Origin: a beta proteobacterium AAP99
GTDB lineage: Bacteria; Pseudomonadota; Gammaproteobacteria; Burkholderiales; Burkholderiaceae_C
Assembly (NCBI GenBank): GCA_001295775.1
Contig: LJIA01000001.1
Location: 124,001 to 188,000, forward strand
Reading direction: 5' to 3'
DNA: 64,000 bases
The position numbers were made by a program, and so were the translations under genes. Below, piece by piece: positions 9,554 to 18,139 of this stretch (position 1 is its first letter; each line of letters starts with the position of its first letter). Below the pieces are notes generated by a model. The model was not told the origin of the DNA. It ran no database searches and worked only from the letters and a program-made list of their open reading frames with translations.

Positions 9554-11299
9554 ATGGGACGCGAGCGCATGTCCAGCGTGGACACGGCATGGCTGCGCAT
9601 GGATTCACCGGTCAATCTGATGATGATCGTGGGCGTCCATGTCTTTGAAGACCCGATCGAGTACGAGAACCTGCGCAAGGTGGTGCAGGCGCGCCTGTTG
9701 TTCTACCGCCGTTTCAAGCAGAAGGTGCAGATCGACCCCACCGGCGCCTGGTGGGTGGATGACGAGCACTTTGATCTTGACCAGCACGTCCACCGCATCT
9801 CCCTGCCGGGCAAGGGCGGCAAGCGCGAGCTGGAGAAGATGGTGGCCGCACTGTCCACCGAATCACTCGATTTCACGCGCCCGCTCTGGCAGTTCCACGT
9901 CGTGGAGAACTACCAGGGGGGCAATGCCGTGGTGGTGCGCATCCACCACTGCATTGCCGATGGCATTGCGCTGATCGGCGTGCTGCTGTCGATGACCGCA
10001 CCCACGGCCGAGGAGAGCCTGGCCGTGCCGGCCGCGCCCAGCTGGATCAAGACCCGCAGCTCCGCAGACAACGCCAATGTCTGGGAGGACTTCTTTGCGC
10101 CCGTCACCAAGGTGGCGGCACGCACCCTGAAGATGACGGGCGACCTGGCCAGCACCGCACTGGGCGAGGCCAACGAGGTCATCCAGCACCCCGACGTCGT
10201 AGCCCAGCGTGCCGTGGAGGTCAGCAGCCTGCTGAGCCACGTGGCGCGCGACGCGGCGCAGATTGCACTGATGGCCGACGACACGCCCACGTCCCTGAAA
10301 GGCAAGCCGGGCCGTGCCAAATGCGTGGCCTGGACTGAGCCGCTGCCGCTGACTGAAGTGAAGACCGTCTGCAAGGCCCTGGGCTGCTCGGTCAATGACG
10401 TGCTGCTGTCCTGCGTGGCGGGTGCCATCCGCGGCTATCTGCTGTCCGTGGGCGACACGATCCCCTGCGATGCCGAGATCCGCGCGATGGTGCCAGTGAA
10501 CCTGCGCAGTGCCGGTGCGGAACACAAGCTGGGCAACAAGTTCGGCCTGGTCCCGCTGACGCTGCCGGTGGGCATCGGCAATCCGCTGGCGCGGCTGTAC
10601 GAGGTGCGCCGGCGTATGAATGATTTGAAGGGCGGCTACCAGGCGGTGATTGCCATGGGGGTGCTGGGTCTGGTCGGCACGCTGCCGCGGCAGGTGCAGG
10701 CGGCGGCCTTGTCCATGTTCACCAATAAGGCCACGGCGGTCATGACCAATGTGCCGGGGCCTTCCGAGCAGCTCTACATGGCTGGTGCCAAGATGAGCCA
10801 GATCATGTTCTGGGTGCCGCAGTCGGGAGACATCGGTCTGGGTGTGTCGATCCTCTCCTATGGCGGTGGCGTGCAGTTTGGCGTGATCACGAGCAAGAAG
10901 CTCTGCCCGCAGCCTTCGGAGATCATCGACCGCTTCGGCCCGGAGTTTGAACGGCTCATCATGACCGCGATGCTGGTCGGCCCGAGTCTCGCGGTGGATC
11001 CCCAGGCTGCAGAGTTCGAGCTCTTTCCGGAGATCAAGGTCGAATTCGATCGCATGCAGGCCGAAGCGGCGAAAGCCGCAGCGGCCGAGCGTGCAGCTGA
11101 GCGGGCACGCAAGGCGGCCAAGGCCACCAAAGCCGGCAAAGGGGGGAAGAGCACGCAGGCGGCAGCTGCCGATTCATCGTCAGAAGGGGGCGACGCTCCG
11201 GCATCGCCTCGCCCCCAAAGCGCCCGCAAACCCGCCGGTGCAGCAGCGGGTGCGGCCAAGAAGCGCTCGCGCTTTGCCCAACTACGCGCCGAGACATAG
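9554..11299 (+). CDS. Wax ester synthase / diacylglycerol O-acyltransferase (WS/DGAT)
   Basis: Bifunctional acyltransferase that esterifies acyl-CoA with a long-chain alcohol (wax ester) or diacylglycerol (triacylglycerol), normally at the inner face of the membrane or on lipid bodies. The catalytic HHxxxDG is HHCIADG at residues 131-137. Other family blocks are the N-terminal SSVDTAWLRMDSP, the DFTRPLW motif, SVNDVLLSCVAGA and the C-terminal TNVPGPSEQLYMAGAK. The ATG at 9554 has an AGGAG about 10 bases upstream. The last 70 or so residues are an unusual Ala/Lys/Arg-rich low-complexity tail beyond the enzyme core. Adjacent to ACBP and close to a fatty acyl-CoA reductase and a phasin. Confidence 0.93.
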   Translation: MGRERMSSVDTAWLRMDSPVNLMMIVGVHVFEDPIEYENLRKVVQARLLFYRRFKQKVQIDPTGAWWVDDEHFDLDQHVHRISLPGKGGKRELEKMVAALSTESLDFTRPLWQFHVVENYQGGNAVVVRIHHCIADGIALIGVLLSMTAPTAEESLAVPAAPSWIKTRSSADNANVWEDFFAPVTKVAARTLKMTGDLASTALGEANEVIQHPDVVAQRAVEVSSLLSHVARDAAQIALMADDTPTSLKGKPGRAKCVAWTEPLPLTEVKTVCKALGCSVNDVLLSCVAGAIRGYLLSVGDTIPCDAEIRAMVPVNLRSAGAEHKLGNKFGLVPLTLPVGIGNPLARLYEVRRRMNDLKGGYQAVIAMGVLGLVGTLPRQVQAAALSMFTNKATAVMTNVPGPSEQLYMAGAKMSQIMFWVPQSGDIGLGVSILSYGGGVQFGVITSKKLCPQPSEIIDRFGPEFERLIMTAMLVGPSLAVDPQAAEFELFPEIKVEFDRMQAEAAKAAAAERAAERARKAAKATKAGKGGKSTQAAAADSSSEGGDAPASPRPQSARKPAGAAAGAAKKRSRFAQLRAET

Positions 11300-11316
11300 C
11301 GCGCTCTGCAGCAACG

Positions 11317-11345
11317 AAAAGGCCGACCCGCAGGTCGGCCTTGTT
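11317..11345. terminator. Bidirectional terminator between WS/DGAT and the TPR gene
   Basis: Perfect 8-bp stem GGCCGACC (11321-11328) / GGTCGGCC (11333-11340) with a CGCA loop. AAAA precedes it, giving a T tract on the minus strand, and TTGTT follows on the plus strand. It serves two convergent genes. Confidence 0.8.
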
Positions 11346-11362
11346 GATGGGGCAGGGCGGCC

Positions 11363-12145
11363 TCAGTCGTCCAGCTCGCTCTTGGCCAGTTCCACGTCCA
11401 GGCGCTCCATGGCATCCGCCGCCTCGTGCTCGGCGGCCTCCTGATACAGCTTTTCTGCTTCGCTGAGCTTCTTCTTGCCTTCAAGCATGACCAGCCCGTT
11501 GGCGTACTCGACCTTGGCAATCGCGGAGTCCGGGTTCAGGTCCAGGGCCTTCTTGAACATCTTGAGGCCCGTGTCCTTGTTGGCGCCATAGGTCAGACCG
11601 CCGATCATGCTGCCCACCTTATCGATGATCTCGGCGTGGTAGGCGCCCAGCGCGATGTGCGCATCGGCATGCTTGGGTGCGAGCTTGATGGCGGTGTCCA
11701 ACGCCGCCTTGATCTTGCTGGCGATGCCCTGCGTGGCCGCCTTCACCACACCGATGCCCTGGCCGTAGCGGCCCATGGCATAGGCGTAGAGGTAGTAGGC
11801 GTTGGCGTTCTTGGGTTCGCTGGCCTGCAGTTCCTCGGCGCGGGCGGCGGCTTCCTCGTAGAGCGCGAGCTGCTTCTTCTCGTTCGTCTCGATGTAGGTG
11901 GCGTAGATGCACTGCGCCTTGTTGGCGGCGTTGATGCCACTGCCGGTGCCGGCGGCCAGACCGAGGTCCACGGCCTTGGAGAAATCGCCTGCGTGGTAGG
12001 CAATCCAGGCGTCCAGGCTCGCCGCGTCCTTGGGCAGGGGCTCGGCATCACCCGCGTGCAGGCGCGGCCAGGCCTTCTTGATGCTGGCGGCGGTGTACTC
12101 GTAGGCCGCGTCGGCGTGATCGAACTTCTTCCAACCCTTTGGCAT
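11363..12145 (-). CDS. TPR-repeat protein of unknown function
   Basis: Soluble, mostly helical protein of 260 residues without a signal peptide. At least three tetratricopeptide-type helical pairs can be seen: EPKNANAYYLYAYAMGRYG, the KLAPKHADAHIALGAYHAEI segment, and the ALDLNPDSAIAKVEYANGL segment, each with the small/aromatic spacing of TPRs. The family is recognisable only as a TPR scaffold, so a protein-interaction role is inferred. It lies between a wax ester synthase gene and a TetR regulator on the same strand as the latter, 58 bp downstream of it in transcription order is not the case; rather the TetR gene follows this one. Confidence 0.65.
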   Translation of the reverse strand: MPKGWKKFDHADAAYEYTAASIKKAWPRLHAGDAEPLPKDAASLDAWIAYHAGDFSKAVDLGLAAGTGSGINAANKAQCIYATYIETNEKKQLALYEEAAARAEELQASEPKNANAYYLYAYAMGRYGQGIGVVKAATQGIASKIKAALDTAIKLAPKHADAHIALGAYHAEIIDKVGSMIGGLTYGANKDTGLKMFKKALDLNPDSAIAKVEYANGLVMLEGKKKLSEAEKLYQEAAEHEAADAMERLDVELAKSELDD

Positions 12146-12203
12146 GGCTTCTGTCTCCTCCGCCGATCGAAGCCGGCGTCTTGTCCTCGGTTCGCCTCGG
12201 TGT

Positions 12204-12857
12204 TTACTTCATGTACTCGCCCGCCAGCTTGGCGAACAGGGCGCGCGAGTCGCCCGTGAGATAAGGCGCAACCAGCGTGAAGGTGTGATAGACCCCGCGC
12301 GAAAGCGCCTCGCTCATCTTGGCCTGATCATTGAACTGGCGCGGATTGAGCACGTATTCGTAACTGAGCCAGTAGGTGGCCACCACGACGATGTTGGTGG
12401 TGAGTGCTTCAAGCTCGCGGTCGTCGGCCTTGAGTTCGCCGGAGCTGCGCAGCCCTTCGCACAGCTTGCGGGTGACGTCCGCGGACTGAGCGAGGATGCG
12501 CCGAAACTGCGTCTCGACCGTGCGGTTGTTGGCCAACAGGTTGTTGAGATCGCGGTAGAAGAAGCGATAGCGCCAGATGATCTCGTAAAGCGTGTGCAGG
12601 AAGAACCAGGCATCTTCCACGCTGGCCTGCGCCGGCGGCGAGCCCAGGATGCCTTCCATCTCCTTCTCGAAGTCCGAGAAGAGACAGTTGATGATGTCGT
12701 CCTTGTTGCGGAAGTGGTAGTACAGGTTGCCGGGGGAGATGTTCATCTCCTCGGCGATGTTGCTGGTCGTGACGTTGGGCTCGCCAAAGTCGTTGAACAG
12801 CTGCAGCGACAGCGCGAGGATGCGTTCGCGCGTGCGTCGTGGCGGCTTGCGTTCCAT
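12204..12857 (-). CDS. TetR/AcrR-family transcriptional regulator
   Basis: 217-residue repressor-type protein. The N-terminal helix-turn-helix is textbook TetR: RTRERILALSLQLFNDFGE, then TTSNIAEEMNISPGNLYYHF, with the recognition helix ending in the conserved YYHFRNKDDI. The C-terminal ligand domain is helical and aromatic-rich (YEIIWRYRFFYRDLNNLL). The ATG at 12857 directly precedes the first helix; the longer frame adds unlikely sequence. Its position inside a storage-lipid neighbourhood suggests it responds to an acyl-CoA or fatty acid, but no operator was identified nearby and the target genes are unknown. Confidence 0.85.
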   Translation of the reverse strand: MERKPPRRTRERILALSLQLFNDFGEPNVTTSNIAEEMNISPGNLYYHFRNKDDIINCLFSDFEKEMEGILGSPPAQASVEDAWFFLHTLYEIIWRYRFFYRDLNNLLANNRTVETQFRRILAQSADVTRKLCEGLRSSGELKADDRELEALTTNIVVVATYWLSYEYVLNPRQFNDQAKMSEALSRGVYHTFTLVAPYLTGDSRALFAKLAGEYMK

Positions 12858-12975
12858 GGGATAGGCCGGTTCGCTGGGGAAGTTGGCGCGAGGATACACG
12901 CGCCCCCTCGGTGGCAATAGCCCGAAAAGCACCCTAGGCGCCGTTCGGTCGGCGCTCAGGTGCGCTGAATGCTCC

Positions 12976-14385
12976 TCAGCCGCGCTGCGTGCTCTTGAGC
13001 CAGCGGTCCAGATCGTCGAGGGTCTCGGACAGGCGCGCGGCCGCCTGTCCCGCGAGGGTCAGGTTCTCCAGCGGCGGCCTCGCCCCCGAGACCAGCGTGC
13101 GCTTGGGGTCGGTCAGCACATCCAGCCTCAGATGCACGCCATGACGCTGAAGCATCGGCGCGATCTCGTGCCGGCGTCGGTACAGCTCGCTGCGCGTGTG
13201 CTGGTAGGCGTACTCGCACAGACGCCGGCGCTGTGAATAGCTGAACAGGTTCGTGAAGAAGATCTCCGGATCGGAGTGATCCGGCTCAAAGAGGACGATA
13301 TCGCTGTCCGGGTACTGCAGCCGATAGCGCTCCATGCCCACTTCCATCCGTGAATGAATGATGGAACGAAAGGTCTGAGACAGAACCGTCGGCAGGCCGC
13401 CGGCCACCACAGGGGATGGGTCCGGGAGGTCCTTGTGCTGCTGTCGCGCTGCGAGACCCGAAGGCGGGAAGTAGGCGTCGGCGTTGAAGGGCACCAGCGG
13501 GTTCAGGCACAGCAGCAGATCCACGCCGTGTTTCAGCGCCACCGACGCGTGCAGGGTCTTGCGCAGTGCACCATCCACATAGGCACGGCCATTGATCTCC
13601 ACGGGCGGGAACAGGCCGGGCAGGGCGGCACTGGCTTGCACGGCCTGGGAAATGGGCACGTTGTCGTGACCCGGTGCGCCAAAGGTCACGGCCTCACCGG
13701 AATCCAGATCGGTGGCCACCAGACGCAGCGGCTTGCGCAGGTGCTTGAACTGGTTGGTACGGCCCTCGCGAGAAAACAGCTTGGCCAGGTAGCGGTCGAT
13801 GCCGCTGCCGGAGAACACGCCCGTCGGGATCGCTCGCCCTAGGCGTTCAAACGAGGCCATGACCGAACTCGGGCGCAGCGCGTAGTTCCAGGCCGCACCC
13901 GCCAGCAGCGGCGGCAGGGCCATCATGCGCTGCCAGTACTCCTTGAACGCGGGGCGCAGCAGCAGGGCAGGGTCAAAGATCTCCGAGCGATGCAGCGACC
14001 CGGCCGCCGCGGCCGCCTTCGGGTTGTCGCTTTCAATGAATGCAGCGCACATCTGCGCGGGCGTGATGCCATTGGCGAGGCCCGCGGCAATGAAGCTGCC
14101 CGCACTGACGCCCACATAGATGTCGAGATCATTGAAGTCCACGCCGTCCAGCGATTCAGCCAACGCAGCGAGGGCACCAATTTCGTAGATGGCCCCCAAC
14201 GGACCTCCGCCGGCCATGGCGAGGCCAATGCGAGCGCGCTGAGGCGGTGAGACGGCTGGCCGTTTCGACCTGCTGCTCATGGACAGGCGCGGCGCAGCCG
14301 CAGGCTTCGGCGCTGAACGAGCCGATCGGGCGCCGCTTGGCTTTCTTGTTGCAGCCGCAGTCTTGCGGGCTGAAGAACGAGGCAT
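12976..14385 (-). CDS. Patatin-like phospholipase / lipid acyl hydrolase
   Basis: Cytoplasmic serine hydrolase of about 469 residues using a Ser-Asp dyad. The oxyanion loop is MAGGGPLGAIYEIGAL, the nucleophile elbow is GVSAGS, and the catalytic Asp lies in YVDGALRKTLHAS (DGA). The first 50 residues are basic, rich in Lys/Ala/Ser/Pro (PRSSARKTAAATRKPSGA), perhaps a granule or nucleoid contact region. The start at 14385 follows an upstream in-frame ATG at 14430 that overlaps the phasin terminator, so the shorter start is preferred. Between a TetR regulator and a phasin gene, it is a candidate for mobilising stored ester or polyester. Confidence 0.85.
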   Translation of the reverse strand: MPRSSARKTAAATRKPSGARSARSAPKPAAAPRLSMSSRSKRPAVSPPQRARIGLAMAGGGPLGAIYEIGALAALAESLDGVDFNDLDIYVGVSAGSFIAAGLANGITPAQMCAAFIESDNPKAAAAAGSLHRSEIFDPALLLRPAFKEYWQRMMALPPLLAGAAWNYALRPSSVMASFERLGRAIPTGVFSGSGIDRYLAKLFSREGRTNQFKHLRKPLRLVATDLDSGEAVTFGAPGHDNVPISQAVQASAALPGLFPPVEINGRAYVDGALRKTLHASVALKHGVDLLLCLNPLVPFNADAYFPPSGLAARQQHKDLPDPSPVVAGGLPTVLSQTFRSIIHSRMEVGMERYRLQYPDSDIVLFEPDHSDPEIFFTNLFSYSQRRRLCEYAYQHTRSELYRRRHEIAPMLQRHGVHLRLDVLTDPKRTLVSGARPPLENLTLAGQAAARLSETLDDLDRWLKSTQRG

Positions 14386-14415
14386 GTTCTTGTTGCAGTG
14401 CAGTACGGATGATTG

Positions 14416-14445
14416 AAAAAAAAGGGCCACCCTGGCGGGCGGCCC
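14416..14445 (-). terminator. Terminator of the phasin gene
   Basis: On the minus strand GGGCCGCCC pairs with GGGTGGCCC (one G-U) across a short loop and is followed by eight T residues (14417-14424 on the plus strand are A). It lies between the phasin and the patatin gene. Confidence 0.85.
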
Positions 14446-14519
14446 GAAGTGTTACGCGTTAACGCAACAACAAGGAGACATTCGCATCACGCAGCAGGCT
14501 GCGTGTGTGCAATTCGGTT

Positions 14520-15050
14520 TCAGGCGGCCTTCTTGGCGGCCGGCTTCTTGGAGGCAAGCTTCTTGGCCGGTGCCTTCTTTGCGACGGCCTTGGCGACCGG
14601 CTTGGCGCTGGTCTTGACTGCGGCCACGGGCTTGCCACCCATCTTGGCCAGCTGCGCGGTCAGCTGCTCGACACGCTTGGTCAGCAGCTCGATGTCGCGA
14701 TTCGTCGGCACGCCGAGCTTGTTCAGGGCGCGGGCGACGCGGTCCTCGAACACAGTCTCGAGCTTGTCCCAGGTGGTGTTGGCCTGGCTGGTGATGTCGC
14801 TGGCGACACGGTTCATCTTGGTGGTCATCTCGGTCACTTTGTCCTCCGCGGCGCGCTGGCCCTTCTTCTGCATGGCCATGCCTTCACGAACGAGGGTTTC
14901 CAGAACCTTCTGGCCTTCGGTCTGGACCTTGGCAAACGCACCCTGACCGGCACGCAGGATGGTCTCGGCGGAGTCCTTCACGGCGCTGGCGATCTGGTTG
15001 GTGGGAGCGGCCTTGGCCTTGCTGGCCATCTTGTTCAGTTTCTTGACCAT
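14520..15050 (-). CDS. Polyhydroxyalkanoate granule-associated phasin (PhaF/PhaI type)
   Basis: 176-residue protein that would coat storage granules. The N-terminal two thirds are a long amphipathic helix with the family pattern (AETILRAGQGAFAKVQTEGQKVLETLVREG, quoted in part, and DKLETVFEDRVARALNKLGVP) and a heptad-like segment that can trimerise. The C-terminus is a lysine/alanine/proline tail (AKKAPAKK, KKPAAKK) like the histone H1-like tail of PhaF, known in pseudomonads to bind DNA and segregate granules. No PHA synthase gene is in the window, so the coated granule may be PHA or, given the neighbours, neutral lipid. Strong terminator follows. Confidence 0.85.
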   Translation of the reverse strand: MVKKLNKMASKAKAAPTNQIASAVKDSAETILRAGQGAFAKVQTEGQKVLETLVREGMAMQKKGQRAAEDKVTEMTTKMNRVASDITSQANTTWDKLETVFEDRVARALNKLGVPTNRDIELLTKRVEQLTAQLAKMGGKPVAAVKTSAKPVAKAVAKKAPAKKLASKKPAAKKAA

Positions 15051-15305
15051 GGGATCCTCATTCCTCGTTCGGCGCCGTGATCCGTAGGTGTCGGTTCACC
15101 GGCTCAGGCAGGCATTCTGGGCCTGCTGTGGTAGAGAGCGCACACTAAAGCCCTAGAAAGCGGCCTCAAATGCGCGGTCTTCGCTCGCGCGGGAAACCCA
15201 GCACGGCCGCCCCTTGCGCCGGTGCTAGGGGGCAAGCATCATTGCCCGCAAGCACTGCGCCGACCGTGAGCGCGCAAGGCAAAAGAACGTCAATAAGGAG
15301 ACAGC

Positions 15306-17306
15306 ATGAAGTACTTCGTCACCGGCGCGACCGGGTTCATCGGCAAGCGTCTGGTCAAAAAGCTGCTGGGCCGCAAGGGCTCCACCGTGTACTTCCTGCT
15401 GCGCGAGTCGAGCGCCGACAAGGTGCCTGCGCTGCTGGAGTACTGGGGCACCACCAAGACGCGCGCGATTCCGGTCATGGGTGATCTGACCTCGCCCTCG
15501 CTGGGCGTGAGCAAGGCGCAGATCAAGGAGTTCGCCGGCCAGATCGACCACGTCTTTCACCTCGCCGCGATCTATGACCTTTCGGCCGATGCCGAAAGCC
15601 AGATGAAGGTCAACAACGAAGGCACGCGCTCGGCGGTGCAGTTCGCCAACGCCATCAAGGCAGGCATGTTCCATCACACCTCATCGATCGCCGCCGCAGG
15701 CATGTTCGAAGGGATCTGGCGCGAAGACATGTTCGACGAGGCCGAAGGCCTGGATCACCCGTACTTCGCGACCAAGCATGACAGCGAAGGCATCGCCCGC
15801 AAGGAATGCAAGGTGCCGCTGCGCATCTACCGCCCCGGCATGGTGGTGGGCGACAGCAAGACCGGCGAGATGGACAAGGTCGACGGGCCGTACTACTTCT
15901 TCAAAGTCATCCAGACCATGCGCAAGATGCTGCCGCCGTGGATGCCCATGGTCGGCATCGAGGGCGGGCGCGTGAACATCGTGCCGGTGGACTACGTCGT
16001 GGATGCGATGGACCACATTGCCCACAAGACTGGCCTGAAGGTGAACTGCTTCCATCTCGTGGATCCGATCGGCTACCGCGTGGGCGATGTGCTCTCGGTG
16101 TTCTCCAGGGCCGCGCACGCGCCGATCCCCGCCATGAAGATCAATGCCGCATTGCTGGGCTTCATTCCGCGCGGTGTGAAGAAGAGCCTGATGGCGCTGA
16201 CGCCGGTTCGCCGAGTACGCAATGCCGTCATGCATGACATGGGGCTGCCTGAAGACATCCTCAACTTCATCAACTACCCCACGCGCTTTGACTGCCGCGA
16301 GACCACGGCCGCTCTGAAGGGCAGCGGCATCGAGTGCCCGAGGCTTGAGGACTACGCATGGCGTCTCTGGGACTACTGGGAGCGTCACCTCGACCCGGAT
16401 CTGTTCATTGACCGATCCCTGCGCGGGCAGGTCGGTGGCAAGGTGGTGCTGGTGACGGGCGGTTCCTCGGGCATTGGTCTGGCGGCAGCCAAGAAGTTTG
16501 CCGAAGCCGGCGCGATCACCATCATCTGCGCGCGCGACGAGGTGAAGCTCAATGAGGCCAAGAAGGAGATCGAGGAGTTTGCCGGCAAGGACGCCCAGGT
16601 GGTCGTGTACTCGGCCGACGTCTCCAATGAGGAAAGCTGCGCTGAGCTCGTGCGCCAGCTTGAGGAGAACCATGGCGGCGTGGACTTCCTGATCAACAAC
16701 GCCGGCCGCTCGATTCGTCGCGCCATCGAGAACAGCTACGACCGCTTCCATGACTTCGAGCGCACCATGCAGCTGAATTATTTCGGCTGCCTGCGCATCA
16801 CCATGGGCCTGCTGCCGGGCATGGTGGCCAAGCGCCGCGGCCACGTGGTCAACATCAGCTCGATCGGCGTGCTGACCAATGCGCCACGCTTCTCGGCCTA
16901 TGTCGCCTCAAAGGCTGCGCTGGATGCCTGGACGCGCTGCGCCGCCTCCGAGTTTGCGGATCAGGGCGTGAGCTTCACCACGATCAACATGCCCCTGGTG
17001 CGCACGCCGATGATTGCGCCCACTAAGCTCTACAACAACGTGCCCACGCTCTCGCCCGAAGAGGCTGCTGACCTGATTGCCGAGGCCGTGGTCTACAAGC
17101 CGGCGCGCATCGCCACCCGCCTGGGCATTACCGGGCAGGTGCTGCATGCCCTGTCGCCGAAGATCGCGCAGATCATCATGAACACCAGCTTCCGCATGTT
17201 CCCGGACAGCGACGCGGCCAAGGGGGCCAAGGACGGCAGCAAGCCGCCTTCATTGAGCGCCGACCAGGTGGCCTTCCAGCAGCTGCTGCGCGGCGTGCAC
17301 TTCTAG
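15306..17306 (+). CDS. Two-domain fatty acyl-CoA reductase (fatty alcohol-forming), Maqu_2220-like
   Basis: 666-residue protein with two fused Rossmann domains, as in the Marinobacter enzyme Maqu_2220 that reduces acyl-CoA (or aldehyde) to fatty alcohol with NADPH. The N-terminal extended SDR has VTGATGFIGKRL and the catalytic Tyr153/Lys157 pair (YFATK), plus YRPGMVVGDSKTGEMDK and VNIVPVDYVVDAMDHIA. The C-terminal classical SDR begins near residue 378 with LVTGGSSGIGLAAA, then NNAGRSIRRAIENSYDRFHD, and has Tyr532/Lys536 (YVASK). The block FERTMQLNYFG and the INYPTRFD linker are family hallmarks. RBS AAGGAG precedes the ATG by about 8 bases. It would supply the alcohol for the WS/DGAT at 9.5 kb. 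Confidence 0.9.
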   Translation: MKYFVTGATGFIGKRLVKKLLGRKGSTVYFLLRESSADKVPALLEYWGTTKTRAIPVMGDLTSPSLGVSKAQIKEFAGQIDHVFHLAAIYDLSADAESQMKVNNEGTRSAVQFANAIKAGMFHHTSSIAAAGMFEGIWREDMFDEAEGLDHPYFATKHDSEGIARKECKVPLRIYRPGMVVGDSKTGEMDKVDGPYYFFKVIQTMRKMLPPWMPMVGIEGGRVNIVPVDYVVDAMDHIAHKTGLKVNCFHLVDPIGYRVGDVLSVFSRAAHAPIPAMKINAALLGFIPRGVKKSLMALTPVRRVRNAVMHDMGLPEDILNFINYPTRFDCRETTAALKGSGIECPRLEDYAWRLWDYWERHLDPDLFIDRSLRGQVGGKVVLVTGGSSGIGLAAAKKFAEAGAITIICARDEVKLNEAKKEIEEFAGKDAQVVVYSADVSNEESCAELVRQLEENHGGVDFLINNAGRSIRRAIENSYDRFHDFERTMQLNYFGCLRITMGLLPGMVAKRRGHVVNISSIGVLTNAPRFSAYVASKAALDAWTRCAASEFADQGVSFTTINMPLVRTPMIAPTKLYNNVPTLSPEEAADLIAEAVVYKPARIATRLGITGQVLHALSPKIAQIIMNTSFRMFPDSDAAKGAKDGSKPPSLSADQVAFQQLLRGVHF

Positions 17307-17782
17307 ACGCTGCTGCTCGGCTTGCGACGGCCCGCCAGGTTCTGGTGGGCCGTTTTGCTTTCTGCCAGACGCGCGGCCACTTCAAAGCGGTTATCGCGGT
17401 AGATCGACTGCCCCCGCAGCAGGCAGCGCAGGCTGTCGGCGGCATACAGCAGCGGAAACAGCAGCCCGAAGCGCTCGAATTGCCGGATGTGCTCCGCCTC
17501 ATGTGCCCAGGTGGCTTGCAGGGCAGGGCGGCTCGCGGCCAGAACACAGCGGCCGATGGTGACGGCGGCCATCGGCCCGAACGGATGGTGCGCCAGCAGC
17601 CAAGCCAGCGCGCCGCCGGGCTGGCTCCAGGCCAGCAGGCAGCCGGCAAGCCGACGGCGGCGCGCGCCGAGCAACACGGTCAGTACCCAGCCCAGCGCTG
17701 TGAACGGCATCACGCTGAGCATGCGGACGCTGGCGAACCGGGTCGTACGTTGGGGGCCTGATGGGTGCAAAGGCGGCGCCAT
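17303..17782 (-). CDS. Hypothetical membrane-associated protein with HEAEH motif
   Basis: About 159 residues from the ATG at 17782 (an alternative ATG at 17722 gives 139). Two hydrophobic segments come first (PFTALGWVLTVLLGA and CLLAWSQPGGALAWLLA), then HEAEHIRQFERFG, then a C-terminal PLLYAADSLRCLLRGQSIYRDNRFEVAAR. The HExEH-RQ-ER-G / NPFE-A pattern recurs in uncharacterised small bacterial proteins; whether it binds metal is unknown. Its last codons overlap the end of the reductase gene and contain that gene's terminator. The open frame upstream of 17782 runs into a repetitive intergenic region and is not trusted. Confidence 0.5.
   Translation of the reverse strand: MAPPLHPSGPQRTTRFASVRMLSVMPFTALGWVLTVLLGARRRRLAGCLLAWSQPGGALAWLLAHHPFGPMAAVTIGRCVLAASRPALQATWAHEAEHIRQFERFGLLFPLLYAADSLRCLLRGQSIYRDNRFEVAARLAESKTAHQNLAGRRKPSSSV
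17329..17357 (+). terminator. Terminator of the fatty acyl-CoA reductase gene
   Basis: GGCCCGCCAG (17329-17338) pairs with CTGGTGGGCC (17342-17351, one G-U) over a three-base loop and is followed by GTTTTG. It overlaps the 3' end of the convergent hypothetical gene. Confidence 0.75.
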
Positions 17783-17807
17783 GGGGGCGGTCAAGTGGAA
17801 CGGGGTC

Positions 17808-18048
17808 CCGCTTGTCTGGTGCTGAGGGCGGGGTTTCGGCAAGCGCAGCGTGTTGCCGCGTGAAGACTGAGCGCTTGCAGGCGCGCAGCCCCTGCGCCAA
17901 ACACCGCTCTTCTGGCGCGGCTTTCCAGCCACTTTGCTCTGGAAAGCCGCACCAAATGGACATCTTCAGTTCGGGGTCGTAGATCAAGCATTCATGCGGC
18001 TCTTCAGGACATTTTGGCTGGAAACCCGCACCAGACAAGCGGAAAGCC
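17808..18048. repeat. Intergenic palindromic repeat, copy B (composite)
   Basis: Contains an inverted CCGCTTGTCTGG box at 17808-17819. A perfect 12-bp hairpin follows (GCGGCTTTCCAG 17917-17928 / CTGGAAAGCCGC 17939-17950). A second, imperfect hairpin starts ATGCGGCTCTTCAGG (17994-18008) and ends in CCGCACCAGACAAGCGGAAAG (18026-18046, quoted here as its two parts CCGCA and CCAGACAAGCGGAAAG). The same units occur near 7.8, 53.7 and 58.5 kb. Sits between the hypothetical gene and tag. Confidence 0.75.
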
Positions 18049-18139
18049 ACTCGGGGGAGCAACATCCGGCGTGCTGCACGGAGAGCGAGTCGCTACAGTC
18101 CGGTGCCACCCTGAACTCCGCGCTGACCGAACCGACTCC

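Noticed and set aside
17783-17932. N-terminal extension of the hypothetical gene at 17303
   Set aside because: Runs into repeat copy B; composition is low complexity and unlike the rest of the protein.
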